Positions 33,998-42,183 are shown, numbered from the stretch's first letter. The stretch: 54,227 nucleotides of DNA from Ahrensia sp. (GCA_002698425.1 NZXU01000051.1:1-54227), one strand, 5' to 3'. The notes: a model not told the origin generated them from the letters alone. Made by a program: numbers and translations.

Positions 33998-34285
33998 CTA
34001 CGTCAATGGGTCACACACGTATATAGGTCCCTTTATCTCCGGAAGGTGATCACTCTCCAATTCGTCGGGCGCGCATAGAATTTCTATAGCGTCACCGTAT
34101 GCCGCTACATCGCGTTTCATCATGTAGATATGTCGCTGCCAAGCAAGGTTGAAAAAGTCAGCCCATTCACTCGGTACGACTGCAGAAAGACGTAAAATCA
34201 ACTTCATCAACGAGCCAAATCCAGAAGGCCCGGATGCCTTTTCGTCGAACGATACGATTTTGATGTCTTCGAATTCGCTGGACAT
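33998..34285 (-). pseudogene. 5' fragment of a gene split by the IS1595-type element
   Basis: Starts at the ATG at 34285 (GGAG 7 nt upstream). It reads 84 codons of original sequence (to about ELESDHLPEI) and then 11 codons of IS sequence before a stop at 33998. The original protein continues in the fragment at 30856-30994. Not a recognised family; the N-terminal half has FGSLMKLILRLSAVVPSEWA and an aromatic helix. Its ruined C-terminus was a charged coiled coil. Confidence 0.8.
34008..34039. repeat. Right terminal inverted repeat and target duplication
   Basis: The 24 bp right terminal repeat (34008-34031) is an exact complement of the left. TTTATCTC follows (34032-34039), the second copy of the 8 bp target duplication. 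Confidence 0.93.
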
Positions 34286-34313
34286 GATGCGCTCCATCTA
34301 ACGTTCTGCAAGT

Positions 34314-34694
34314 TTACTTGTTTGGGTCAAACATTCTTTTCTCTGTATGACCGCAATTATCGCATTTTAGAGTTCTTTCCTGCACTCCTACGACACCAAA
34401 CTCCGGATGAGCTTGGACAGAAGTGACTTTCAGGCGGCCTTGGTTGCATATCACGCAACCTTCACCTGAAGACATCGCTTCAATCTTTGCCTCAAGCGCT
34501 CTAATTATCTGATCGCGATCGCTAATGGTTTCCCTTGCATCGGAGAGGGCAATTTTAACGTCCGCGAGTGTCCCGTATAAATCAGCCATTTGAGATTTTA
34601 GGACGGCGGCGTCGAAATCCTTATCTATCGCGCGCAAGTCTTTGACGATCCCTGTTGCCTGAGAAAGCAGAGAGAGTCCGGTTGCAATATCCAT
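34314..34694 (-). CDS. Zinc-ribbon protein with N-terminal coiled coil
   Basis: 126 aa, start at 34694 with AAAGGGTG upstream. Residues about 1-75 are helical and coiled-coil-like (DLRAIDKDFDAAVLKSQMAD, then a heptad run), and the C-terminal part holds two CxxC knuckles (CVICNQG, then CDNCGH about 25 residues later) that would bind zinc. A similar plan is seen in many phage-encoded small proteins of unknown role. It lies directly upstream of the disrupted gene, probably one operon, and is the last gene before attR. Confidence 0.7.
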   Translation of the reverse strand: MDIATGLSLLSQATGIVKDLRAIDKDFDAAVLKSQMADLYGTLADVKIALSDARETISDRDQIIRALEAKIEAMSSGEGCVICNQGRLKVTSVQAHPEFGVVGVQERTLKCDNCGHTEKRMFDPNK

Positions 34695-34803
34695 TCGACA
34701 CCCTTTCCGAAATCGCCTGCTAATGAATACCGCAGGACAGGATTCGGTTATCGAACAAAATAGGAACTCCGTCAACGCAGGCGTCAACGGGCCGACCGTT
34801 GCA

Positions 34804-34823
34804 TTAGGAAAGGCGTTAGGGAA
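34804..34823. promoter_or_regulatory. Arm-type repeats, right end
   Basis: TTAGGAAA (34804-34811) and TTAGGGAA (34816-34823) are 12 bp apart and inverted relative to the TTTTCCTAA pair inside attL, which has the same 12 bp period. Distances to the att cores are about 48 bp on the left and 55 bp on the right, as expected for P and P' arms. Confidence 0.65.
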
Positions 34824-34842
34824 GGAGTAAGCTGAAAATGAA

Positions 34843-34873
34843 AAAGCCCAAGGAAATCAATTCCTTGGGCTTT
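34843..34873 (-). terminator. tRNA-Asn terminator supplied by the element
   Basis: AAAGCCCAAGGAA (34843-34855) and TTCCTTGGGCTTT (34861-34873) form a 13 bp perfect stem with a 5 nt loop, followed on the minus strand by TTTTT. It lies 5 bp from the tRNA 3' end and inside the element. Confidence 0.85.
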
Positions 34874-34878
34874 AATTC

Positions 34879-34892
34879 TGGCTCCCCGGGCC
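34879..34892. repeat. attR core within tRNA-Asn
   Basis: The 14 bp TGGCTCCCCGGGCC repeat; here it is the terminal part of the intact tRNA gene, including its CCA. Confidence 0.85.
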
Positions 34893-34953
34893 GGATTCGA
34901 ACCAGCGACCAACCGGTTAACAGCCGGTTGCTCTACCGCTGAGCTACCGGGGA
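34879..34953 (-). tRNA. tRNA-Asn (GTT)
   Basis: 75 nt with encoded CCA. The acceptor stem TCCCCGG pairs with CCGGGGA, the anticodon loop is CTGTTAA (GTT), and the T-arm has the GGTTCGAATCC sequence. It is the integration target: its 3' end is duplicated at 21569. Confidence 0.96.
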
Positions 34954-35106
34954 ACAGCGCTCAAGCTGAGCGGAGCCTATATCAAAGGTCTTTCCGATTT
35001 GCCAAGCTGTGAATGAAACTTTTTTGCATGCAGCTGTCCCGGCAATCGGAATGGCTGGAAATAACCGCATTCCGGGCATATCTGCGCCTGACAACGGTTT
35101 AGGTCG

Positions 35107-35391
35107 ATGGCTGATATCAACAGGACGCAGGAAAGCGGCGAGGGCGGGCGTCCGACGCGAAACACGATAAGGGTGCTCAACCGCCAATTCCCCGTGCCGG
35201 CGACGCGCGCCGGACGCATTGGGCTCGGCTCGGCGCTGGTCGTTGGCGGGGCTCTCGGATTTCTCCCGGTCGTCGGTTTCTGGATGTTGCCGCTCGGCCT
35301 GCTCGTTCTGGCGCAGGATGTGCCGCGCATCCGCCGATGGCGTCGCAATCTTATTGTTCGCTGGGAACGCCGGCGGCGAAAGGGACGCTAG
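35107..35391 (+). CDS. Small membrane protein, 94 aa
   Basis: Basic N-terminal 35 residues, then two closely spaced hydrophobic segments (about 38-68, LGSALVVGGALGFLPVVGFW) and an Arg-rich tail (RRWRRNLIVRWERRRRKGR). The topology, two short helices with a Pro-rich turn and a basic tail, resembles the PGPGW-type small membrane proteins. AGGTCG precedes the ATG at 35107. Function unknown; divergent from tRNA-Asn. Confidence 0.65.
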   Translation: MADINRTQESGEGGRPTRNTIRVLNRQFPVPATRAGRIGLGSALVVGGALGFLPVVGFWMLPLGLLVLAQDVPRIRRWRRNLIVRWERRRRKGR

Positions 35392-35551
35392 CGCGGCCTG
35401 TCCGGGCATGGCTCGCGCATTTGCTCCGTGTTTTCAGGTCGCGGATGCCGTTGGGTCGGCGGCAATTCGGATCGATGCGGGAAACTGTTGAGAATGGCGC
35501 TTGACCGCCAATTCGAAAATCCCTATCCGATCAACGACAACGGTGGATATC

Positions 35552-35625
35552 GGCCTCGTGGCGGAGTGGTTACGCAGAGGACTGCAAATCCTTGCACCCC
35601 GGTTCGATTCCGGGCGAGGCCTCCA
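35552..35625 (+). tRNA. tRNA-Cys (GCA)
   Basis: 74 nt with encoded CCA. GGCCTCG pairs with CGAGGCC, the anticodon loop is CTGCAAA, and the T-loop GGTTCGATTCC is intact. It lies 56 bp before the pcm-like gene. Confidence 0.96.
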
Positions 35626-35681
35626 CCGGTTGCTTGCCTGACAGGGCGGCAAGGCGGGATCGACGGAAGCGGGTGATAACC

Positions 35682-36353
35682 ATGGCGTACTCTTACGACG
35701 AATTGCGTCAAACCATGGTCGACAGCCAGATTCGCACGACCGACGTGACGAATCTGCGTGTTGTGGACGCGTTTCTCACGGTTCCGCGCGAGGCCTTCGT
35801 CTCCGACCAGCGCAAACCATTTGCCTATATCGACGACGACATCGAGATTTCCGGCCCGACGGCCGAGGCGCGCCGCTTCCTGATGGAGCCGTCGCCTTTC
35901 GCGAAGCTCGTGCAACTCGCCGACGTGCAACCGGGTGATCTGGTGCTCGATATCGGTTGCGGTACAGGCTATTCCTCGGCGGTCCTTTCGCTGCTCGGCA
36001 ACGCCGTCATCGCGCTCGAAAGCGACGAGGAGCTTGCGGAGCGGGCGAGCGACATCCTGCTGGAAAACGGGTTCGACAATGTCGCGGTGGTGACCGGACC
36101 GCTCGATGCCGGCTACGCCGGCGAAGGCCCCTATGATGTGATCTTTATCGGCGGTTCCGTCGATTCGGTTCCCGAGGTTCTTTTCGATCAATTGAAGGAT
36201 GGTGGCCGGCTCGTGGTTGTCGAAGGACATGGCCTGGGCGGATTTGCCACACTCTATGTCAAGGACGGAGCGTACGTTTCCGGGAGAAAAGCCTTTAATC
36301 TCAGTGTGAAGGCGTTGCCGGGATTCGAGCGGAAGCTGGAGTTCTCGTTCTGA
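35682..36353 (+). CDS. Pcm-like (protein-L-isoaspartate O-methyltransferase family) protein
   Basis: SAM methyltransferase of 223 aa. The SAM site is VLDIGCGTGYSSAVLSLLG (about 87-105), with DVIFIGGSVDSVPEVLFDQL further on. The N-terminal half has MVDSQIRTTDVTNLRVVDAFLTVPREAFV, typical of the Pcm family. However, the strongly conserved isoaspartyl-binding segment (GxTISQP in canonical enzymes) is not present; EARRFLMEPSPFAKL occupies the place. It is therefore safer to call it Pcm-like. GGGTGA precedes the ATG. Confidence 0.82.
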   Translation: MAYSYDELRQTMVDSQIRTTDVTNLRVVDAFLTVPREAFVSDQRKPFAYIDDDIEISGPTAEARRFLMEPSPFAKLVQLADVQPGDLVLDIGCGTGYSSAVLSLLGNAVIALESDEELAERASDILLENGFDNVAVVTGPLDAGYAGEGPYDVIFIGGSVDSVPEVLFDQLKDGGRLVVVEGHGLGGFATLYVKDGAYVSGRKAFNLSVKALPGFERKLEFSF

Positions 36354-36485
36354 GCGAGGCGTGAATGGTTGCTGCAGGGCAACACCCGCCGATAAGTTCG
36401 GAGGCCGGTATTGCCGTCAAGGTGAGCGATTAATAATAAACTAACGCCAACCATCGGTTGGTTATTGTCAATCAGGACCGTCCGG

Positions 36486-37844
36486 ATGCGCCATTCCTTT
36501 CTCGCAACTGCTGTCGCCGTCGCTGTTATCGTTGCCCCGCAGGCCGTTCGCGCCGAAACGATTTTCGGTGCCATGGCCAAGGCCTACGAGAACAATTCGA
36601 GCCTCAATTCGGCGCGGGCGGGCATGCGCGTTACCGATGAAAGCGTGGCGCTTGCGAAATCAGGTTACAGGCCGCGCGTAACGGGAACGGCCGGCATCAC
36701 GAATTCCTGGTCGACCGGCTCCAAGGGCGTCACCAGCCACAGCTTCGGCATCACGATCAGCCAGTCGTTGTTCGACGGCTTCCAGACGAGAAACGGCGTT
36801 CGCGCCGCTGAGCTGAACGTGCTGGCGCAGCGCGAAAACCTGCGCAACAGCGAGCAGAACGTGCTGTTCGACACCGCGCAGGCCTATATGGACGTTCTGC
36901 AGAACCGCGACATCGCGATGTTCCGCCAGCGTAACCTCGCATTTCTGGACGAACAGGTACGCGCGGCATCTGCGCGCTTCGATGTTGGCGAGGGCACCCG
37001 AACCGATGTCGAGCAGGCAAGGGCCAGCCGCGCGGGCGCTCAGGCTCAGCTGGAGGCGGCACGCGCCGCAGCCATTTCGAGCGCTGCGATCTACCGGCAG
37101 CTGACCGGTACCGACCCGACGAATCTGTCCCCGGCGAACGCGGTCGCGAAGGGTCTGCCCCGGTCTCTCGATACGGCCTTGGCGACGGCTTTCGCGCAGC
37201 ACCCCGCGATCCTGGTCAGCAAGTACCTGATCGATGCCGGTGTTTATAACGTGAAATCGGCCGAAGGTGCATTCCTGCCGCAGGTTGGGCTTTCAGCATC
37301 CGTTTCGCGGAACCATTCGAGCTTTTCGGCGAACACCGGCGGTTCCACCACCAGCGAGAGCGCGTCTGTCGGCGCAACCCTGACCGTCCCGATCTACCAG
37401 GGCGGCGCGGCGAGTGCGACGGTCCGGCAGTCGAAGGAGTCGCTCGGCCAGGCGCGTATCGGTCTGGATGTGTCGCGCGATCAGGTGCGTGCGGCCGTTA
37501 CATCCGCATATACGCAATTGTCGGCTTCGCGCGCGGCCGTGACCGCCAACCGCGAAACGCTTCGCGCCAGCCGTTTGGCGCTCGACGGCGTTGTTCAGGA
37601 ACGCGACGTCGGCCAGCGCACCACTCTGGACGTCCTGAACGCCCAGAATACCGTCCTCGACGCCCAAATCTCGCTTGCCCAGGCCGAACGCGATGTCGTC
37701 GTCTCCAGCTATGCGCTGTTGTCTGCGATCGGCAAACTGACCGCGAGGAACCTTGGTCTCCAGGTCGCGCTCCATGACCCGAAGGAGCACTACAACGCGG
37801 TCAAGGACAAGTGGTTCGGCCTGCGCACGCCTGACGGGCGTTAA
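36486..37844 (+). CDS. tolC: TolC-family outer membrane efflux protein
   Basis: 452 aa outer-membrane channel of the TolC family (OEP, twice repeated). A signal peptide ends at about VRA-ET (residues 22-23). The first repeat (about 25-230) has ETIFGAMAKAYENNSSLNSA and the second (230-440) LATAFAQHPAILVSKYLIDA, with the family end RNLGLQV. As the outer part of type I and RND systems it would work with inner-membrane partners not in the window. The start at 36486 follows AGGACC; a TTG 21 bp upstream would be less likely. Followed by popZ-like and valS in the same direction. Confidence 0.92.
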   Translation: MRHSFLATAVAVAVIVAPQAVRAETIFGAMAKAYENNSSLNSARAGMRVTDESVALAKSGYRPRVTGTAGITNSWSTGSKGVTSHSFGITISQSLFDGFQTRNGVRAAELNVLAQRENLRNSEQNVLFDTAQAYMDVLQNRDIAMFRQRNLAFLDEQVRAASARFDVGEGTRTDVEQARASRAGAQAQLEAARAAAISSAAIYRQLTGTDPTNLSPANAVAKGLPRSLDTALATAFAQHPAILVSKYLIDAGVYNVKSAEGAFLPQVGLSASVSRNHSSFSANTGGSTTSESASVGATLTVPIYQGGAASATVRQSKESLGQARIGLDVSRDQVRAAVTSAYTQLSASRAAVTANRETLRASRLALDGVVQERDVGQRTTLDVLNAQNTVLDAQISLAQAERDVVVSSYALLSAIGKLTARNLGLQVALHDPKEHYNAVKDKWFGLRTPDGR

Positions 37845-37978
37845 CCACAACAACAGCTCATTTCTGTGGGTGGAGCCGGTCGCTGCCAGCGGCCGGATTC
37901 TCATCTGTCGGATCATCCGCTAAGCTTGACCGATGATTCGCCGGATGGACCGGCGGGGCATCAGGCGACGGTAGGAAA

Positions 37979-38908
37979 ATGTCACAAAGCAGCGCGCTTC
38001 GCGAACAGCCTTCGATGGATGAAATCCTTGCATCGATCCGCAAGATCATCGATGCCGGCGAGGCTCAGGTTAAGCCGCCCGTCGAAGAAAAGGTTGAAGC
38101 CGCCGAAGCCGTTGAAACCATTCCGCCGCAGCCGGCCAATGATCCGGTCGGCAAGCGGCCGGCCGCGCCGCCCTCCATACTTCCGCAGCAGCCGCTGACC
38201 CGGCGCGCGCCGGAACCTGCCAATGTCGCGCCGCGGGAGGGTTCTGCCCCCGAAAACAACTTCGATTTCGATATTGCCGCCGCCGTCAGCGATTACCTTG
38301 CCGAGGAAAACAAGGCCGGGGAGGCGGCTGCCGCCAGGACGAACCCGAAACCCGAAGCGGTAAGTCAGGCCGAAACCGGCATCGTTGCGAAGGATACGGG
38401 GCGGGACGCCGATTCGGCGGCATCCACGGTTGCCGATGACGCGGACATCGAACTGGATCTGTCCATCGACATGTCCGATTCGCCGGAAATATCGGAAGCC
38501 GAGGCGGCGCTGCTGGAAGAGTTTTCCGGTATCGACCGCGATCTGCTCGCCGATCGCCAGGCGAAATATGACAGGCGGTTCAGCGAGGACGATGTCGGCA
38601 CATTCCGCAAGGTCGGCGATTTGCTGCGTGAAACGGTGAATCCGACCCGAACCGCATCGCCGGAGGCGACTGCGCGGCACTCGACGGCGCTGGTCTCGGA
38701 TATGGTGTCGCAGAGCGTTTCGCAGTCGCTGGCCAGTCTTGCCGATCTTGCGCCCCGCAGTCAGGCGCCGGATCTGGACGCCATGGCCGAGGAAATGCTG
38801 CGGCCGATGCTGCAGGAATGGCTCGACAACAATCTTCCGTCCCTGGTCGAGCGTCTCGTCCGTGCGGAGATCGAGCGTATAGCCCGGGGCGACCCGCGCG
38901 ACGCCTGA
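37979..38908 (+). CDS. PopZ-like polar organizing protein (DUF2497)
   Basis: 309 aa with the PopZ plan: a short N-terminal helix PSMDEILASIRKIID (11-25), a long acidic Pro/Ala-rich disordered middle (about 30-215), and a C-terminal helical domain LDAMAEEMLRPMLQEWLDNN then LVERLVRAEIERIAR. In Caulobacter PopZ anchors the chromosome and signalling proteins at the cell pole; rhizobial PopZ marks one pole. Position between tolC and valS is the conserved neighbourhood in this order. Ribosome site is weak (GTAGGAAA). Confidence 0.9.
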   Translation: MSQSSALREQPSMDEILASIRKIIDAGEAQVKPPVEEKVEAAEAVETIPPQPANDPVGKRPAAPPSILPQQPLTRRAPEPANVAPREGSAPENNFDFDIAAAVSDYLAEENKAGEAAAARTNPKPEAVSQAETGIVAKDTGRDADSAASTVADDADIELDLSIDMSDSPEISEAEAALLEEFSGIDRDLLADRQAKYDRRFSEDDVGTFRKVGDLLRETVNPTRTASPEATARHSTALVSDMVSQSVSQSLASLADLAPRSQAPDLDAMAEEMLRPMLQEWLDNNLPSLVERLVRAEIERIARGDPRDA

Positions 38909-39003
38909 CGCCGCGTCTTCGAACAGCGCCTTTGTTGACAGTCCCGCGCGCTTCGGATTTACACGGGCGCTGAATTACCGACTTTGCTCGCGGACATTTC
39001 CAC

Positions 39004-41871
39004 ATGCTCGACAAGACCTTTGACGCGTCCAGCGTCGAACCTCGAATTGCCAAAATCTGGGAGGGCGCGGACGCTTTCGCCGCCGGCGCCGGAGCAAAGG
39101 AAGGCGCCGATCCCTATTGCATCGTGATTCCGCCGCCGAACGTGACCGGTTCGCTGCATATGGGACACGCTCTCAACAACACGCTGCAGGACATCATGAT
39201 CCGCTACCAGCGGATGAACGGCAAGAACGTGTTGTGGCAACCGGGCATGGACCATGCCGGCATCGCCACGCAAATGGTGGTTGAGCGCCAGCTGGCCGAG
39301 AGCGGCGAGAACATGACGCGCCGCGAGATGGGGCGCGAGAAATTCGTCGAACGCGTCTGGCGCTGGAAGAACGAATCCGGCGGCATGATCTTCAACCAGC
39401 TGAAGCGCCTCGGCGCGTCTTGCGACTGGTCCCGCGAGCGCTTCACCATGGATGACGGCCTGTCGGCCGCGGTCCTCGAGGTCTTTGTCCGGCTCTACAA
39501 GGAAGGGCTGATCTACCGCGGCAAGCGGCTGGTCAACTGGGATCCCAAATTCGAAACCGCGATTTCCGACCTCGAGGTGGAGAACAAGGAAGTCGACGGC
39601 CACATGTGGCACTTCAAGTACCCGCTGGCCGGCGGCGAAACCTATGAATATGTCGAGAAGGACGCCGACGGCAACGTCACGCTGCGCGAGACGCGCGACT
39701 ATATCTCCATCGCCACGACGCGTCCGGAAACGATGCTCGGCGACGGCGCCGTCGCCGTTCATCCCTCTGACGAGCGTTATGCGCCGATCGTTGGGAAGCT
39801 GTGCGAAATTCCGGTCGGGCCGAAGGAGCATCGCCGCCTTATCCCGATCATCACCGACGAGTATCCGGATCCGGAATTCGGTTCCGGCGCGGTGAAGATC
39901 ACCGGCGCGCACGATTTTAACGACTACCAGGTCGCCAAGCGCAACGACATTCCGCTCTATCGCCTGATGGACGAAACCGCCGCGATGCGCGCTGACGGCG
40001 CGCCCTATGCCGAGGAAGCCGGCAAGGCGATGGAGATCATCAAGTCGGGCGCGCTTCCTTCGGAAGCGGACGTCGATGCGATCAATCTGGTGCCGGAAGC
40101 CTATCGCGGGCTCGACCGCCTCGAAGCGCGCAAGAAGATCGTCGCCGACATCAATGCGGACGGCCTTGCCGTGATGACCACGGACGAGGACGGCAACGCG
40201 ATCCCGCTGGTCGAGGCCAAGAAGATCATGCAGCCCTTCGGCGACCGCTCCCATGTCGTCATCGAGCCGATGCTGACGGACCAGTGGTTCGCGGACGCGA
40301 AGACGCTGGCCGCGCCGGCCATCGCGTCGGTGCGTGAAGGGCGCACCCAGTTCGTGCCGAAGACCTGGGAAAACACCTATTTCAACTGGATGGAGAACAT
40401 CGAGCCCTGGTGCGTGTCGCGCCAGCTCTGGTGGGGACACCAGATCCCGGCCTGGTACGGACCGGACGGCGCCGTCTTTGTCGAAAAGAGCGAGGAGGAG
40501 GCCGCCGCGGCCGCGCGTGCGCATTATGGCGAGGACGTCGTTCTCACCCGCGACGAGGACGTGCTCGACACCTGGTTTTCCTCCGCGCTTTGGCCGTTCT
40601 CCACGCTCGGCTGGCCGGAACAGACCGAGGCGCTTGCCACCTGGTATCCGACCAGTGTGCTCGTCACCGGCTTCGATATCATCTTCTTCTGGGTCGCCCG
40701 GATGATGATGATGGGCCTTCATTTCATGAAGGACGAGACCGGCACGCCGGTCGAACCCTTCGAGACCGTCTATGTCCACGCGCTGGTGCGCGACAAGTTC
40801 GGCGCCAAGATGTCGAAGTCCAAGGGCAACGTCATCGATCCGCTCGAACTGATCGACGAATATGGCGCCGACGCGCTGCGCTTCACCCTGGCGATCATGG
40901 CCGCGCAGGGCAGGGACGTGAAGCTGGACCCGGCGCGCATCGCCGGCTACCGCAACTTCGGCACCAAGCTGTGGAACGCGACGCGCTTCGCCGAGATGAA
41001 CGGCGTCACGCATGACGCCGGCTTCAGGCCGGAAGACGCGAAACTGCAGATCAACCGCTGGATCCTGACTGAACTGACGCGGACGGCGCGCGAGGTCGCG
41101 GACGGCATCGACCAGTATCGCTTCAACGACGCGGCGGGCGCGGCCTATCGCTTCGTCTGGAACACCTTCTGCGACTGGTATCTCGAACTGCTGAAGCCGG
41201 TCTTCAACGGCGACGACGAGGAGGCCAAGTCCGAAGCGCAGGCCTGCGCCGCCCATGTGCTCGACGGTGTCTACAAGCTCCTGCATCCCTTCATGCCCTT
41301 CATGACCGAGGAACTGTGGGCGCTGACCGCGGAAAGCCGGGACACGTTGCTCTGCCATGCGGAATGGCCGCGTCCGGACTTCGAGGACGAGGAATCCGCT
41401 GGCGAGATCAACTGGCTGATCGATCTGGTGACGGGGATCCGTTCGGTGCGCGCCGAAATGAATGTGCCCGCCTCGGCAATGGTGCCGCTCGTCATGGTCG
41501 GCGCCAACAGCGAGACCTGCCGGCGCCTGCTGGATCACGACGCGGCGATCGGCCGGCTGGCCCGCGTCGAGGGTATCCTTCTCGAAAGCGACGTGCCGAA
41601 GGGGTCCGCGCAGATGGTCGTCGGGGAGGCCACGGCCTGTCTTCCGCTCGGCGGTTTGATCGATGTGGATGCCGAGCGCGCCCGGTTGGGCAAGGCCATC
41701 GGCAAAGTCGAGGCGGATATTCAGAAGCTTGAGAAGAAGCTGGGCAACGAGAAATTCCTGGCGAACGCCAAGCCGGAAATCGTTTCCGGCGAACGCGAGA
41801 AGCTGGAGGAGGCGCAGCGCGAGTGCGATTCGCTCAAGACCGCGCTGACGCGAATTGAGCAAATCGGCTGA
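39004..41871 (+). CDS. valS: Valyl-tRNA synthetase
   Basis: 955 aa class I aminoacyl-tRNA synthetase charging tRNA-Val. The HIGH motif is in PPNVTGSLHMGH (44-55) and the KMSKS motif is KMSKSKGN at 602-609. The editing CP1 domain (IATTRPETMLGDGAVAVHP) is present, and the C-terminal coiled coil (about 880-955) is typical of ValRS. It ends at a strong terminator at 41945. Confidence 0.97.
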   Translation: MLDKTFDASSVEPRIAKIWEGADAFAAGAGAKEGADPYCIVIPPPNVTGSLHMGHALNNTLQDIMIRYQRMNGKNVLWQPGMDHAGIATQMVVERQLAESGENMTRREMGREKFVERVWRWKNESGGMIFNQLKRLGASCDWSRERFTMDDGLSAAVLEVFVRLYKEGLIYRGKRLVNWDPKFETAISDLEVENKEVDGHMWHFKYPLAGGETYEYVEKDADGNVTLRETRDYISIATTRPETMLGDGAVAVHPSDERYAPIVGKLCEIPVGPKEHRRLIPIITDEYPDPEFGSGAVKITGAHDFNDYQVAKRNDIPLYRLMDETAAMRADGAPYAEEAGKAMEIIKSGALPSEADVDAINLVPEAYRGLDRLEARKKIVADINADGLAVMTTDEDGNAIPLVEAKKIMQPFGDRSHVVIEPMLTDQWFADAKTLAAPAIASVREGRTQFVPKTWENTYFNWMENIEPWCVSRQLWWGHQIPAWYGPDGAVFVEKSEEEAAAAARAHYGEDVVLTRDEDVLDTWFSSALWPFSTLGWPEQTEALATWYPTSVLVTGFDIIFFWVARMMMMGLHFMKDETGTPVEPFETVYVHALVRDKFGAKMSKSKGNVIDPLELIDEYGADALRFTLAIMAAQGRDVKLDPARIAGYRNFGTKLWNATRFAEMNGVTHDAGFRPEDAKLQINRWILTELTRTAREVADGIDQYRFNDAAGAAYRFVWNTFCDWYLELLKPVFNGDDEEAKSEAQACAAHVLDGVYKLLHPFMPFMTEELWALTAESRDTLLCHAEWPRPDFEDEESAGEINWLIDLVTGIRSVRAEMNVPASAMVPLVMVGANSETCRRLLDHDAAIGRLARVEGILLESDVPKGSAQMVVGEATACLPLGGLIDVDAERARLGKAIGKVEADIQKLEKKLGNEKFLANAKPEIVSGEREKLEEAQRECDSLKTALTRIEQIG

Positions 41872-41944
41872 TTTCCGTTGCGTCATCAAGGGCTGGGATA
41901 CGCTCGGCGCACGAAAAAGGTGGCTTATGTGTCACTTATGCAAC

Positions 41945-41967
41945 AACGGGCGTTCCGCGCCCGTTTT
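41945..41967 (+). terminator. valS terminator
   Basis: AACGGGCG (41945-41952) pairs with CGCCCGTT (41958-41965), 5 nt loop, TTTT overlapping the end. It lies 74 bp after the valS stop. The remaining 217 bp to the next gene hold no further hairpin of note. Confidence 0.8.
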
Positions 41968-42183
41968 GCATTCCGGGAGACCAAATTTCGGCCAAATCGG
42001 GCAATTTTCACAGAATTCGGCTCATGTGTGTCGTTGACGTAAACGTAAAAGCCGGCATCCTTCGGAGTGGCGAAAGGCCGCGCCTGTCGCCCCGCTCGAT
42101 TGTGGCGTTTCTTTGTCCATTTTCTGCTTGAAAAAGCAGCAGTCCCTCCGACAAGAATAAGCGGACATGGTTTGGAGGAACTC

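Larger units (their letters stand above)
31003..34031. mobile_element. IS1595-type transposon with three passenger genes
   Basis: A 3,029 bp insertion with perfect 24 bp terminal inverted repeats starting GGGACCTATATACGTG (31003-31026 and 34008-34031) and an exact 8 bp target duplication TTTATCTC (30995-31002, 34032-34039), the size expected for IS1595. It carries a complete transposase and, beside it, a P63C-domain protein, an ImmA/IrrE protease and a one-TM protein. Both ends and the reading frame it disrupted are intact, so the insertion is recent on an evolutionary scale. Confidence 0.93.
21569..34878. mobile_element. Integrated satellite-like phage element at tRNA-Asn
   Basis: A 13.3 kb element bounded by the 14 bp repeat TGGCTCCCCGGGCC (attL 21569, attR 34879); the right copy is the 3' end of tRNA-Asn. 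It encodes integrase, AlpA-like protein, replication-like protein, HK97 prohead protease, major capsid protein, P27 small terminase, a J-like tail-tip protein and unknowns. Base composition is visibly less GC-rich than the flanks. No large terminase, portal, head-tail connector, tape measure, tube or lysis gene is seen. About 3 kb is a later IS1595-type insertion. Content fits a capsid-encoding phage satellite or, less likely, a reduced prophage. Confidence 0.85.

Noticed and set aside
38959..41889. 976-codon open frame antisense to valS
   Set aside because: The high GC content with G/C third positions keeps the opposite strand open. The plus strand is a full ValRS with HIGH and KMSKS motifs, and the antisense protein is Arg/Asp/His-rich without any family.
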